A DNA stretch of 64,000 bases, taken from Amblyornis subalaris. Taxonomy: Eukaryota; Chordata; Aves; Passeriformes; Ptilonorhynchidae. This document shows, piece after piece, positions 12,786 to 24,500 of the stretch (its first letter is position 1; every line of letters starts with the position of its first letter). Location: assembly GCA_018881555.1 (NCBI GenBank), contig JACAXG010000070.1, positions 3,977,616 to 4,041,615 of the forward strand, written 5' to 3'. Position numbers and translations under genes: made by a program. A model generated the notes under the pieces. The model was not told the DNA's origin and searched no databases. It saw only the letters and a program-made list of their open reading frames with translations.

Positions 12786-13284
12786 AAACAAGGTTGTAAA
12801 CCTTCCTCAGGAAAGCAGTCTCATGTCTGACAGGAAGGTGAGATCAGGTACCAGCCATGATGGTAGAGATGCTGCTACGGAATTCTGACACATGGACCAC
12901 TAAGCTCAAAGCACATACGAACACGTCTGCTTCTGGCTGAGGAGCACCATCTGTGGAACAAATCCCTAGGTCTGGAGGCAGGGCTGGAATGTATTCTGTA
13001 ACACATTCCAGGTTTCTCCGTGTTGCTGCTGGTACTGAATTTGTTTGCCCTGAGTGCGAAGTATCCAGGCTGCACATGCTATATGAGGGGAAGAGGTAGG
13101 GGGAAAGGCCAGTGTTTGGGTGGGCACTAAAAATGAGATGCTTGTAGAATGAGGCTTGTTGAACCCTCTTCTTTACATCAGGGGATATGAGGAAATAAGT
13201 GAACCTTGCTTTGGGAAAGGCTACTCCCTCATCCTTGGCACAAGAGCTGCTACTGTCCCATCTGTCTTCCAGTGGCAGCCAGTA
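12786..13284. other. spacer between the outward-facing repeat pair
   Basis: About 500 bp separate the related arms. The minus-strand frame at 12844-13077 is open for 77 codons and a second minus frame (12875-13075) overlaps it. The first encodes a fairly protein-like stretch ending EFRSSISTIMAGT, which may be a relic of whatever element carries the arms. No domain is recognisable. Confidence 0.3.
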
Positions 13285-13515
13285 TGGCTTCTGAAAGTTT
13301 TAGGACGAGAAGTTGACATCCCTCTGGAGACATGGGGAACCCCCCTATGCACTGCATGGTGTAGTGCCAGCCCACCAAGCAAGCCTTACAGAGCACTGGA
13401 AACCAGAAGGCCCTTTAAATTTAGTCCACCATTAAACAGGAGAGGTGATGATAATATGTATATACAAGTCTAAACTTTAATACGTTTAGAAAAAAATTAC
13501 AATATTATTATGAGT
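13285..13515 (+). repeat. dispersed repeat copy, right arm of an outward-facing pair
   Basis: This is the plus-strand partner of 12545-12785. It carries ccctctggagacatgg, ctatgcactgcatgg, agtccaccattaaacagg and a shared AT tail (tctaaactttaatacg). It also supplies part of a 105-codon open frame (13156-13473) that I do not consider coding, because the homologous arm reads in a different frame. Confidence 0.55.
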
Positions 13516-13716
13516 TGTTGGCTCCATTACCTCTTTGGGCAGAGGGAGTCCCAGGGAATTCCCATGCTGTAGTTACTGACTAGTATATTCTTTCTACTTT
13601 GCAAGCTATTGGAGACAGCTGAGATGGAAAGTTGAGAGCAGAAAAATAGTATGTGTTGTTGGAGAAGAGTCAAAGAATCACTGGCATGACACTTTCAAAA
13701 ATATGTTGGCACCTAG

Positions 13717-14010
13717 TTACTTCTGGAAATTTGAAGTAGATAGCATTTGCACATTTGTGTCCTTCTGAGTGCTTAACCATTGTGTAGGATTTTCATAAAA
13801 CACTTCGTCCGCATTGACAGGTTCTTCTGTTCTGTCATTACCAAAGCAATTGATTTGAGGATCATACAATGGATACTTAAGAACCTCAGAAACACTAAAA
13901 CTTGCTTTTCTGGATCCACGTCTAGGATCTTGTCTGTAAGAATATGCTTTCTCAATATTTTTCTCGATTGTGTCTGCAATAGATTTTGATTTATTTGGCT
14001 GATTTCTCAA
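13717..14010 (-). pseudogene. coding-like segment, unknown protein; terminal exon or pseudogene fragment
   Basis: This minus-strand frame gives 97 codons ending in TAA at 13717 and has the most protein-like composition in the window. It is hydrophilic with RNY-rich codons and surviving CpG codons (atc-gag, cgt, gcg-gac-gaa). It contains basic serine motifs (RRGSRKASFS, like basophilic kinase sites) and an acidic, aromatic stretch (RTEEPVNADEVFYENPTQW). An acceptor-like site lies inside (tctattgcag, exon from 13973). Just upstream, 14065-14011, another frame reads QHGGIKVNEASSTEELSN and then stops, which suggests a frameshift and hence a pseudogene. Overlapping open frames on both strands weaken the case. 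I do not recognise the family. Confidence 0.35.
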
Positions 14011-14075
14011 TTGCTTAATTCCTCAGTTGAAGAAGCCTCATTTACCTTGATGCCACCATGCTGATATAATATTAG

Positions 14076-15195
14076 CAGAACAGAATGTGTTGACAGTCAG
14101 CTGTTGCATTCATTACTAACTCACTTCAGCTGATTTCCCATTGCTAAAAATTTGCTTTTGTAATGTGTTACCTTAGTTTTTCTTACAAGCTAAAGCTTCT
14201 AATGATTGATGTAAGCTGGAGAGTGGAAGGTGATGGTTTGCAAGAACTCACAAGCATATGGGCAGCTCTTGGGGAAATGTATAAAAATGGTGGGTTGTAC
14301 AACGATTGATCTTAAACATTTATTGTTTTGCTTTCTTTTTTTTTTTTTTAATTACTCAATTTAAACTTCTTAACCTAGACATAAAAACAAAGCTAAGAGA
14401 AATCAAACTTGCTTGAGGGGACCACAAACAATATGGATTGCTTTAAAATTGCTTTTCATTCAAGTATTATTGAATGTAAAGCCTGGCATAAAGAATTTGA
14501 AATTAAGGACATTTAGCAGCAGGAACATAGCAGAGAGTCAGGGGGGAAAAGGCATTTATAATATAAATGATGGGCAGAGTACTTTGCATGTAGACAGTGC
14601 CACTAATTAACAACTGCGAGGTGGCCCAGGACAGGGACTGAGCTCAGAAGAAGACAAAAGTCCAGATGGCTGTCTGTGATCCAGAAGTGCAGGGTATCAG
14701 ACTGTGTAACAAGGTTACTGCAAGGTGAGAACAGGGACTTTTTCTTTTCTTTTCTTATTTGTTTATTTTTTTTTTTTAGAGCAAATGCTCTAAGAGAAAC
14801 TGCAAGGGGTGATAATGATCTGCTGCACAGACAGATCTAGCTTGAGAGCTAAGCACACCTTCTGTTTTTCTCTCAAGGTTTTGAGATGCAAATGTTCCCT
14901 GGGAGATATTTAACTGCTTGGGAAAGTGAAAGCTATTACACAGAAGCAAATGTGAAACCAAATATTTTATTTACCTTGTGTGCTAGGTATTTAGCTGAAC
15001 AGTTTATAGTCTAGGGGTGATATTGCTAATCTCTATGTGGATGTGCAGAGAAACGTGTTGCCGCTGTAGGGTGTCAGCTCAGGAGGCCAGGAGAATTAGG
15101 GAACAGAGGGTGATACAGAGGCCAAGGTGCCCTCTCCCTTGAGCATGGGAGCTGTGTCCTCTGGAGCAACGTGCTGCATCTGTTCTTTGCTTCAG
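14076..15195. other. non-coding DNA without recognised features
   Basis: Short T-rich runs sit at about 14336-14351 and 14764-14778. A donor-like site on the minus strand (ACACAAG|GTAAAT, near 14973) has no convincing acceptor partner. No repeat family is recognised. Confidence 0.4.
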
Positions 15196-15303
15196 CTTTG
15201 CAAAGCTTTTTCATACTACTGTAGCATGTATCATGTATGCCCTCTTTGTCTCTCTGAGCCTAATGTATCCCAGTACTTTGCTTTCAAGCACTGCATTTCT
15301 TAG
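15196..15303 (+). other. candidate 108-bp internal exon
   Basis: A strong acceptor (ctgttctttgcttcag) and an ideal donor (TTAG|GTAAGT) bracket 108 bp, a multiple of three. Only the second frame stays open. It encodes a hydrophobic stretch with FHTTVACIMYALFVSLSLMY, which could be a membrane segment but could equally reflect T-rich DNA. The opposite strand is also open over this interval (minus, 15371 to 15211) behind its own acceptor (ggcttcattctgcag), so the strand is uncertain. The peptide is not recognised. Confidence 0.2.
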
Positions 15304-16013
15304 GTAAGTAATCCCATATGTTTGGGCAACATTATCACTTTGAGAAGCATCTGACCCTACAAGGAATACCTGCAGAATGAAGCCATGGGATAGGATAATT
15401 AGGATGACACATATCATATACCAATGTTCAGTAAAATACTGAGATCTTCTAAGTCTAATTATTCATAACAAATATCAATTTTTGACATAAGGTAGAAAAC
15501 TTTTGAGAAAAGGTGAAGCATTACTGACTAATGTGTGTTGGAATCAAGTTTCAGAATCAAAATACTTCTTTACACAATCTCTGATTTGGATCCAAATTAT
15601 GAATGTGTAGCAACTAGAATTAAAACCCACAGAATATATCCGGTTGTTAATGCCACTTGACATGCTTCATGGATAGATATTTCAGCCTTTTGATTGTAGA
15701 ATGGTATCTGTTAATGGTTTTGTCCTATCTAAAATTTAATTGCAGTCTCCAAATGTGAACTATGTCTTCTCAGGCCATATTGAATTTCAAATTAAAATCT
15801 GAATCTCAGCGTACCTTTTGTAATTCTGTAATAACATGTGGCTTCCAGACTAGACATACTAGAGCATGGAGATATTTTTTTTCCTCAAGTTTAAGATCTA
15901 TATTTACTGTTCAGCTTCAGTCTGTTGAGAGATGAAACTTGTGCTGCAAATTCAGGCCTGGGCTGCCAGCTGGGGACAAACCTTAAGCAATATTACATGA
16001 GAATAATTCATAA

Positions 16014-16052
16014 TGTGTATATAGATGTGTATATATATATATTTATATATAG
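16014..16052. repeat. imperfect (TA)n/(TG) microsatellite
   Basis: About 39 bases alternate T and A with interspersed TG steps (gtgtatatatatatatttat), with one break in the middle. Confidence 0.8.
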
Positions 16053-18912
16053 TATAAGACAACTGCTTTTGCCTACAATTAGAAGAATGCTCATGAACAG
16101 ATTTTTGTTCTTGTCATTTACATATTTGTTATTTGAGATGAGTTCACTATGTTTAAAATGTTGAGCCAAATGTTTACTATGTGAAAACCTTTGCTGTATA
16201 GAACCTCAATTAGTGTTCTTGGTAAGCAAAACCAAAGATGCTGAAAAAAATAGCTGCAGGGAATTGATTAAAAATTCACTGAGTATAAAGGTATAATATC
16301 TTTGTACTTTCAGTCAATAACTCAACTGAGCATTGTAGTTTATCTGGACTAAAACTTCTACCACTCACTGAAACCAATTTTGTATATTTGTGGAAAGCAT
16401 GAAATGGGATGAAAGCACTGAATATGTCACTTTCTCTGTTTCATTTTTGCTCTGGTATGAGACAAAAAAAGCGTTGTGGGACACACTATGGTAGTCAGTA
16501 GAAAGAGCACTAAGTAAGGTTCCAAAAGTTTTTGCATGATGTTCTAATGGTGATGGAAAATGTCTTTCTATGCAATTTTGGAAAAAATTGACATGAATCA
16601 TGCTGTTTCTTTTTTAATATACTTTCTTACTGTTGTAACTCACTGTATTTTATTGTATGTGAGGCAACTGCCAGCTTTTCTATTTCATATGTGAAGACAG
16701 AACTGTTGTAGTCTGACAGAGCTGACAGCGACAGTACATAGACTAAAAAATTCTGTAAAATTTATAAAGCTCTGAGTTTAGAATTTAGGGTAGAGTTCAG
16801 CAAAAAGCCTCAATACTAAAGATGATGGGCAAACCTCAAATTACTTGTGAAATATGAACTCTGAATAACTTTTTCTCAGGACTGCTCTGACAGATTTTAG
16901 TCTTCAAACTTCTAGTTTAGTTTAATAAGGTAATTTTTTGTTAGTTGAAAAGTGTTTTGTGATAAAAATAAGTGCAGCAATATATGATGTGGTGTGCTGC
17001 AACTTCAGGAATTATATAGGCAGCTTAATGGGTTCTGCTGTTTATATAATTTGCTTGCTCTTTTCCTATTTTGTGGACATGGCCTCTTTATAGTCTTTGG
17101 GTCTGTATCTGTTCTTCCTTACACTGATGTAAATTAGGAGTAATACACTAATATCAATGGAAAACTGGTGTAAAGCCACTCAGAGATCTGTATGAGAGCT
17201 TTTGCATTTAATTCCAGCTTTCCTTGAATCTTTATAATAGGTACTTAAAGCTTTGTTTCACATGAATTGTGTGCAAATGTTGTATTAAATGCTTTCAGAT
17301 AGTACTGAAATATTTTGTAATCATTTTTCATCAGTTATGTAGTAACAAAAATACAAAGCAATAGGGTATCGGACCAGGACAGACAAATTATCTAGGGTTT
17401 TTCTACTCCTGCAAAGCTGCTACGGTGACTGTGTATCAGGGCGTACCCAAGTTAACTTTAAATTAGCTGCCTTGGCCAAGAGGGCAGTAGCGTGAGGTGA
17501 TCGCCAAGAATTTCCTAAACTTCTAGGAAAGGCATTTCAGCATTGTGCTGAGCTTGTTGCTGTAGTTAGCTCAGTCTGACCTGACCTTGGTTCAAGGCAT
17601 TGACTGTGCTGCAGAGGTGGTTTTAGCATCACATGGATACAAGCATATAATGTACATTGTATTTTGCTGTACATCTCTGTGTCTGACCTGCTGCTTCTGA
17701 GGGCTGATGTAACCCCTACTGAGGAGCACTACAAGGCAAAGAGCTGCCAGGGGAACATAAGAGGAGGGTAGTTCTACCTTAGACATTTTTACCCCTTCTG
17801 ATTTGGAGATGCAAGAGATGATGTAGAAAGAGGAGGAAGCAGCTGGGATTTGAAGGTAAGGGCGATCAATGGCTGGCCTTCTCTGTGCTTTCTGGGCGTG
17901 GCAAATTCACTTGAGGTAGTTCAGGAGCCAGGAATGATTTCTAACTGTGCTCTCTCATCATCTGTGGACTGGTCAGAGGGAGGTTCTGAAAGAGCCATGG
18001 GGGAAGTGAGTGCAGGCTTGGGATATGGGAACAGATAAACCTTTATTTCTGGTGATGAGAAGATTAGCCTTTTGGTAACTTTCCCTAATAGTGATATGGG
18101 AGCAGGAGGAGAGATAAATACCAATTCTGTCTTTGTTCCTGATAGAAGATATTGTGAATTAGTGCTTTATCTCTCCTGAATCACTCTACGCTTTCAACTG
18201 AAATTGGGTTGGAAATTTTAAATGTATAACATTCCTGAAATGAAGGAACGCGTTAGTGACTGTGCTTCATGTGTAAAATGTTGATTTCTACAAATACAGT
18301 CATTTCTTGTTAGTGGTAGAAGAGCCTCTTAAGTGAAATGTGCTGATATGAATAACAAAGCAGAACGACCTTTGGCTGGCTGTGCATACCCAAAGGATAC
18401 AAGACATGCAGCTTATACTGCTAAATATCTGTGAAGTTATATTGTTGCTGGGTTCATTATTAGTAGATCTTTATCTCCTAAAATCAATGGTTCCCTTTGT
18501 GAGATTTAAATTTTCCATGCAATCACTTCTCTATGGTAACAAAGGATGCCTGATTTAGCAGTGACATTTGTAGTGAGACTCACCATCAGGTGATTCAGTG
18601 TGTCCATTATTAGTCTTTACTTTCTTCCCAGGGAGTACTTTTCAATTTAGTTTGCCTCATAACGTGTTTGGCTTGATTTCTTATTGAAAATGAAAATGTT
18701 TTGCCCTTAGATTCATCAGAGGCTTTTAAAACCTGAATAGTGAGAAAAAAATCTCGTTAAGGTCAAAGGCAAGAATGAAGTGTTCAAGAAAACGGAAGCG
18801 TTGGAATTTTTTGCTCTTCAACTCATGCCAACAGCTTTTCACTTCACTCTCAACAACATTGTTGTCCCTTTGCTCTTTGTTTCTTAAATCAGTCATCTGT
18901 GGCATGAGATGC

Positions 18913-18946
18913 ACATATATATATGTGTATATATATATATATATAA
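18913..18946. repeat. (TA)n microsatellite
   Basis: A run of TA dinucleotides is interrupted once by TGTG. It lies about 100 bp left of the left arm of the 145-bp inverted repeat. Confidence 0.85.
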
Positions 18947-19045
18947 AGCCATGAGGGTGTCAGATGCCACCACAGATGTGCCTGGTAAGACATTTTTAAC
19001 AGGGATAGTGGAGCTGGTGGTGTAGCTGGTACTAGGCATTCATTT

Positions 19046-19190
19046 GAAGGTTCATTGAAAATGTTAAAGGTAACACATTATCAAATGTAATTTGCAAGCT
19101 AACCAAGAAAAGACGAAGTCTAATATCAGAATTGTGTGTGACTCAGAGTCCATCAATAGTCCTACTTATCAAAAATATCCAAAACAGAAT
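19046..19190 (+). repeat. left arm of a 145-bp inverted repeat
   Basis: This segment is the reverse complement of 20592-20736 with about 13 mismatches in 145 positions and no gap. Perfect stretches include tcatttgaagg-adjacent ttcattgaaaatgttaaa and the core gactcagagtccatcaatag. About half of the differences cluster in one short patch near 19070. The homology stops sharply at both ends. It holds no open frame and no transposon signature that I recognise. Confidence 0.9.
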
Positions 19191-20591
19191 TGCCTATGCC
19201 CCACTACTGTTAATGAAAGGCTCTCCAATATAGCTAACTGAGAGTGGACAGTTTACCAAAGGGATTGTAATTGCCTGGGTGGCAGTGCACTGACTGAATG
19301 TGCCAAAAAGCCCAAAGTGTGTTTCAAAGTACACAAATACTGACTCATGATATATCTGTATTGGCAGTTTAGTTTGGACAAAGGATATGCTTTTAACTTG
19401 AATCTCCTGGATTTTCACACTCACTGCTTTGGGTTCTCGCTGTGGAACAGTCTTGGGCTCTGGAGACTGGTGATAAAGCTAAACTGCCAGGCTTAAACTC
19501 CTGTGTGCAGGAGCACATCTAAATGTGCTTCAGCTGCTAATGGACTTTCATCCTGTGGGGACAGACTGCAGTAAGTTTGAAATAGTGCTTCTGCTCTCTC
19601 CCTGAAGTGTTCCTAGTGTGGAAGTGTGCTTCTCAGCTCCAAGTGTTTTGCTCTGCAGATGCACTCCGGTTGCACTGTGCTAGCTGATGCTGTAGATGTG
19701 TCTGTAAGGCATTAGCAGCAGGATTAATANTGTTTGACCAACTTCTTGAAAGTAGCTCTGCTAGTCAGGAGCAGAGATACAGAAGACGTGAATCACCCTC
19801 TGCTTTAAGTGTGTGCTCCAGATGAGCTGAGTCGACCTTAGGGGTCTTCTGTATTTTTTTCCTTAGCCTATAAAGGAGGGCTGACTTTTAGGCATCGGCT
19901 TGCTTCTAACTACTAGAGTTAAATAAAAAAATACCATGCAAAATGGGAAAGAATATATTCTGTAAGAGACAAAATTGTAAGAGAATATTGCAAAACCAAT
20001 CATAAAAAGGTGACTCATAAGCTCTTATTCTCAGGACAATTATTTTAGAAGAATGTGGTATAATATTAACACACAAGTATTTTTACTGGTAATATTAAAC
20101 CAAGATGTTAAAAGAAGACACTCTATATTTTGCCGTGGAAAATAATGATAAAAAAGAAAACCCAAAATTTTTTGCATAAATGATATGTGATTCAGCAGCT
20201 CATTAGGAAGTTATGATTATGGGAGGGTTTTGCTTCAAATCCTAATCAATTTGCATGTTTTGCGGGAGAGAAAAGCTGGTAGTTAGATATTGTTCATTTG
20301 AACAATAATGATATAACAACAATGATATAATGAAGCTCTTCACTAGAAAATGGATGTGCCGCTTGACTTAAGCCCTTCAGTGTCAGTTGGCCAACAGAGC
20401 TGGTTGAGTATGGTATTGTGTACCTGCACCATGGGTGCCTGTGTGTTGTCTCACAGTAAAATAGAGAGGGAATAATTTCACAAGGGGCATCTCCAAGATT
20501 CTTAGTTGCTGTTTTTTCAACAGATTTTTTGTTTCAGTGATCAATTTAGCTTATTTGAATAGATGTTCTAAAAATACATTTAATTTAATCT
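19191..20591. other. 1.4-kb interval enclosed by the inverted repeat
   Basis: The interval contains a 76-codon minus frame (19194-19424) with no recognisable domain. It also holds a perfect 18-bp palindrome, ATTGTTCATTTGAACAAT at 20289-20306, followed by two copies of aatgatataa, and a TATAAAGG at about 19870. One N lies at 19730. No transposase is visible, so I cannot show that the arms are terminal repeats of a DNA transposon. Confidence 0.5.
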
Positions 20592-20736
20592 ATTCTGTTT
20601 TGAACATTTTTGATAAGTAGGACTATTGATGGACTCTGAGTCACATACAATTCTGATATTAGACTTCATCTTTTCCTGGTTAGCTTGCAAATAACATTTG
20701 ATAATTCACTAATTTTAACATTTTCAATGAATCTTC
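20592..20736 (-). repeat. right arm of a 145-bp inverted repeat
   Basis: This is the partner of 19046-19190 in opposite orientation, reading gactattgatggactctgag on the plus strand. The two arms are about 1.4 kb apart. A transcript through the region could fold into a long, nearly perfect RNA duplex. Confidence 0.9.
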
Positions 20737-21043
20737 TTATTTTACATGAAGTGGCATTAATGCTAGAAATGCTGAAAATAATAGCTTCTCTAGTAAGGCA
20801 TTTACAAAGCTTTTAAAAATGGTTCTTAAGATTTTTTTGTTGAGGTGTCTATCTTGGTTTTGTTGTGCACCCAGCAAAGATCAGCAAAGATCATCAGAAA
20901 TGATTCTCAATCATTTTAATGGGGAATTCAACCTCAGTTGTGGTTTTAGGTTATCTGTCTGATATTCTAATGACAACTTGAAGACTCGTTCTTGTTTCCA
21001 ATATTGTAAGGACTTAAAGAACACAGTTATCTGTCTCAAACAC

Positions 21044-21582
21044 TGTCAAGGCCACAGAAGGAACTTGCCATAAAATAAGCTACCACAGCGGGAACTTGAG
21101 ATAAGCACAGAAGGGAGGAATTTGTGACAGGAAGGCTCTAATTCCAGGCCCCATAAGACAGGATGGTGGTTAGCATATCCTGGTTAATGCATCCAAACAG
21201 AAATTCCCACTGTGGCAAAGGAAGCAACTGGTCATACACATTATTTCCCCAAGTTATGGGAATGGCATCTGGTACCACCCTGTGGATACCTGGAACTTGG
21301 ACTGTACAAAGGTGGTACCCCCAGAAGAATGACTCTGAGACCCCTGCCACCGAGAAGCCCAGGGTGAAGGAAAACCAGTGGGATGTCACTGGATTCATCG
21401 GTGGTGACTGTCTTCTGCTTGATCTTCCTTTCTCTTCCCCTTTTCCCTGCTTTTCTATTTATTTCTGTCTCTCTCTACCTCACATTTGCTGTTTAATAAA
21501 ATCTGTATTATTAACTTTGGCATATGGTTTTGTTTGCACCTTAATTTGGACAGAGCTGTCTCTCACTAGTCGGATCATAACA
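21044..21582 (+). mobile_element. probable solo LTR of an endogenous retrovirus-like element
   Basis: The 539-bp segment begins TGTCAAGG and ends CATAACA, giving TG...CA ends. It is flanked by near-identical 5-bp sequences (aacac at 21039-21043, agcac at 21583-21587), as expected of a target-site duplication with one change. A pyrimidine-rich stretch at about 21426-21482 precedes AATAAA at 21495-21500, so the layout fits a plus-oriented LTR with a polyadenylation site. No primer-binding site or gag/pol sequence follows, so it looks like a solo LTR left by recombination. The 143-codon frame inside (21163-21594) is incidental. The ERV class is unresolved, though 5-bp duplications fit ERVL- or ERV2-like elements. 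Confidence 0.6.
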
Positions 21583-21587
21583 AGCAC

Positions 21588-24500
21588 AGGTTAAGCAAAC
21601 ACAGAGAAAGGTTTTTCTCAGTGGTTTTCCAGACATCACAAAGAAAGACCTTGCAATCTATCTTTTTGATTCCTTGGTTACCACCTAGAGAAACTACAGT
21701 GTCTCTCTACTGCACTTTCAGCTGCTTATGACTATTATTGCTTGAGATGTAAGCAGCTCTGCTGGGACAGTAGATTTACAGCTAGTATGTCTTTTAACTC
21801 ACTAAACAGGAAAACTGTGAGTAGGAGTAAAATTTTTTTTGCTTGGAGCACTAAATCTTGCTTCCTCTAGTTGTGTTTAGTGATTTTTTTGCTAACTGGC
21901 ATGTACCATGATTAACTAATTTTTGCTTTAGACTCACCTTTCACCATCCCTCTTCAGACTACCTAAACCACCAAGCCTGGTAGGTTGCTGGGCTCTTAAA
22001 GGTGCTACCCACTCCAAACTGACCTGGCCATTTTGCATCACTGTAAATCTTATGTGACTCCTCCAAATTAACTGGGTGCTGGATTTGTGTTGGTATTTAT
22101 TGATGTAGTTAGCTCTGGTAATCCCACTGAGTCAACCTAGAAAAGGTGAACCTTTTCAGGCAAACATGAGGATTAATCCAAATGTGCAGGCTTTATTGTT
22201 TCAAAACTGTTCACTGTGTTGGTTTAAGTTTACCTAGGAAAGAAAATTCATCTTGCATCTATACTAGAAAAAATGTGACACAGTAGAAGCAGAAAAAGCA
22301 GACTGATGATGAGGACTTGGCATCTGCACTATGTGTTTCAGCAGGTTTTTCTTTGGTCTACTCCTAGTCTAATACATGGACTGAACATCCACATGTCACT
22401 GGAAGGCATCAGGTGTGGTCCTGGAGAATGTCTTTCAGTGGTTTGGTGTGGTGGTTGTTTTTTTTTTTTTTTTTTTTTGGTTTGGTTTGGTTTTTTTTGT
22501 TTATTTTTAAATTTTTATTGGTTTTTTAAAATTTTTTTTATTAATTCCAAAGCTTGCCTGCTTATATGCTCTGAAATCTCTGCCAAATGTGAAGCACAGC
22601 ACAGTAAGCAGGGATGCTTGAAAGATCTGTTTCAAAAACACTTATGAACCAAACTAGATGCACCCTATGACCTGGAAGGTTTCTGGAAGAAGATCCAGTA
22701 ATTGCAAATGAAGGCATTCAGGATGTCAATGCCAGGACAAAATATTTTCTCTTCTCAATTGTACCTAAACACTTGTCTTCAAGAAGACTATATTAAGAAG
22801 AATGTCAGAGTGTATTTTGGGGTGATTTCTTTCTTGTTTCTCTTACTGAATTTTCTGCTTTGCTTGGGCAGCTATTTGCTGAAGATTGGCATGGTGATGT
22901 GCTTTCCTATTATGCAAATGTCCTAACCATAAAGAGCCATTCTCACTGCTTAGTCTCAGTGACTCTGGAGTGTGAAGTATTAGAGCTAAAATGAGAGCAA
23001 TAGCAGTTAGATAATCCTTTATGTGAATTCTGTTGTCTTTCAAGTCTTTGTTGGACACGAACAGAATGGAATTTTCCCTAGGGTTTACTGTTGGGAGCTT
23101 CTCGGCATTGTGTGATGTACTTAATGAAAAACAGGGAATAGAGCAACTCTGTACTGTGGGTAGGGTTCCTACCTCTGAGGTGTGCTGTGGATCCAAGCTT
23201 TTCCTCTAAGAGGAAGAGGTATTGCACATGTATCTGAGATATTTCTGCTCTTCTGGAAGGCTAACGTTTTTGTTCTTAGAAGAGAGTCTGAGTTTTGCCG
23301 CGGAAGATAACGGATGAAATGAATACTTGAAAATTCTACTTGGAAATTAAGTAAACAAAGATGATGTATATTTATTTAATTGTAAATCTGTCAGGTTTAT
23401 GAAATGTGTTACTAGTCTCCTGAGTTTCTCATATTGACCTTACAGATAAGAGAAATCCCTCTAATGGCACTGTTGCTTGAAATAAATGTGACTGATGAGA
23501 TTGGACTAGTAAGAGAGAAAAGGATTACCTAGTCCAAGCCATGTATTTCCAATACCTTGATCCATTTAAATTTTTGTCTCCTCAATATTATTTAAAGACT
23601 GCATTTTCGAAAATATCCGCAAACTATAGCTCTTCTCCTGTTAATGACAAGAAGTAAAGATATTAAAATGCATAATTTTCTATTGGAAAAAATGAAATGA
23701 TTGCACAGAGGAAATAAAACTATGAGAAGACAGGAATAGTCTGTGTAGGTTGTATGAAAGAACACATGGTGGTGTCCTCATAAAATTGCTTGTCTTTTCT
23801 CTAGCGGTTCTTTTCGAACAATAAGGAACCTGGTTAACTGACTCTTTGGGAGAGTAACAATTAATACTTTTCTATCACAGGGGGGAATACTTCTGTGGTC
23901 AGCTTCTCAGGATAAGGTGATTTGTACTTGCTTTATTAATGCATGGCAACATCACAGTAATTTTACCTTATTGTTGAGTGCTGCTGGAGGCCAACAGGGA
24001 GGATGGTATCTCGAAGCACAATAAAAGGTAGAAAAAAAGAATGTGAAGAAAAGAATAAATCTCACTTGAGGGAGTTCACATTTGTATCTGGTTTTACAGG
24101 TCTGTGAAATTATACTCTTTACTGAATATCATTTTGATTGTGACTGCAGTAACTATGGCTGTTACCACAAAAGTTTATTTTAATGCTTTATGGAAACTGG
24201 CACTGAACTTTCCAAAGTTTTAAGTGCTTTTTTGTTCTAGGCTATCAAAATGCCTCTCATAAAAACAGAATAAGAAGGGCCAGAAGAAAGGAAACAAATG
24301 AGGCTTTAGTAATGTTGAAAGCGCTTGGTAGCAGAAGAGAGAACTTGGATTTCGGGAAGCAGCTCCTGCAATGAACAGATTGTCTCATTTAAAGAACAGC
24401 AGATGTGTCATGGAGAACTTCTCAAACTGTTATGATTTTGCCAATTTCTTGCCATTATTTTTGTTGTCTTTCCTTATCTTATTGCCAGACTTATTTGCAT

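Larger units (their letters stand above)
15304..19045. other. AT-rich non-coding DNA
   Basis: Apart from the TA microsatellites at about 16014 and 18913 I can name nothing here. The minus frame at 16365-16601 (78 codons) has a mixed composition but no motif, splice support or recognisable family. Confidence 0.4.

Noticed and set aside
21163..21594. 143-codon plus frame, the longest ATG frame in its area
   Set aside because: It falls almost wholly within the solo LTR, covers its pyrimidine tract and poly(A) signal, and has no domain.
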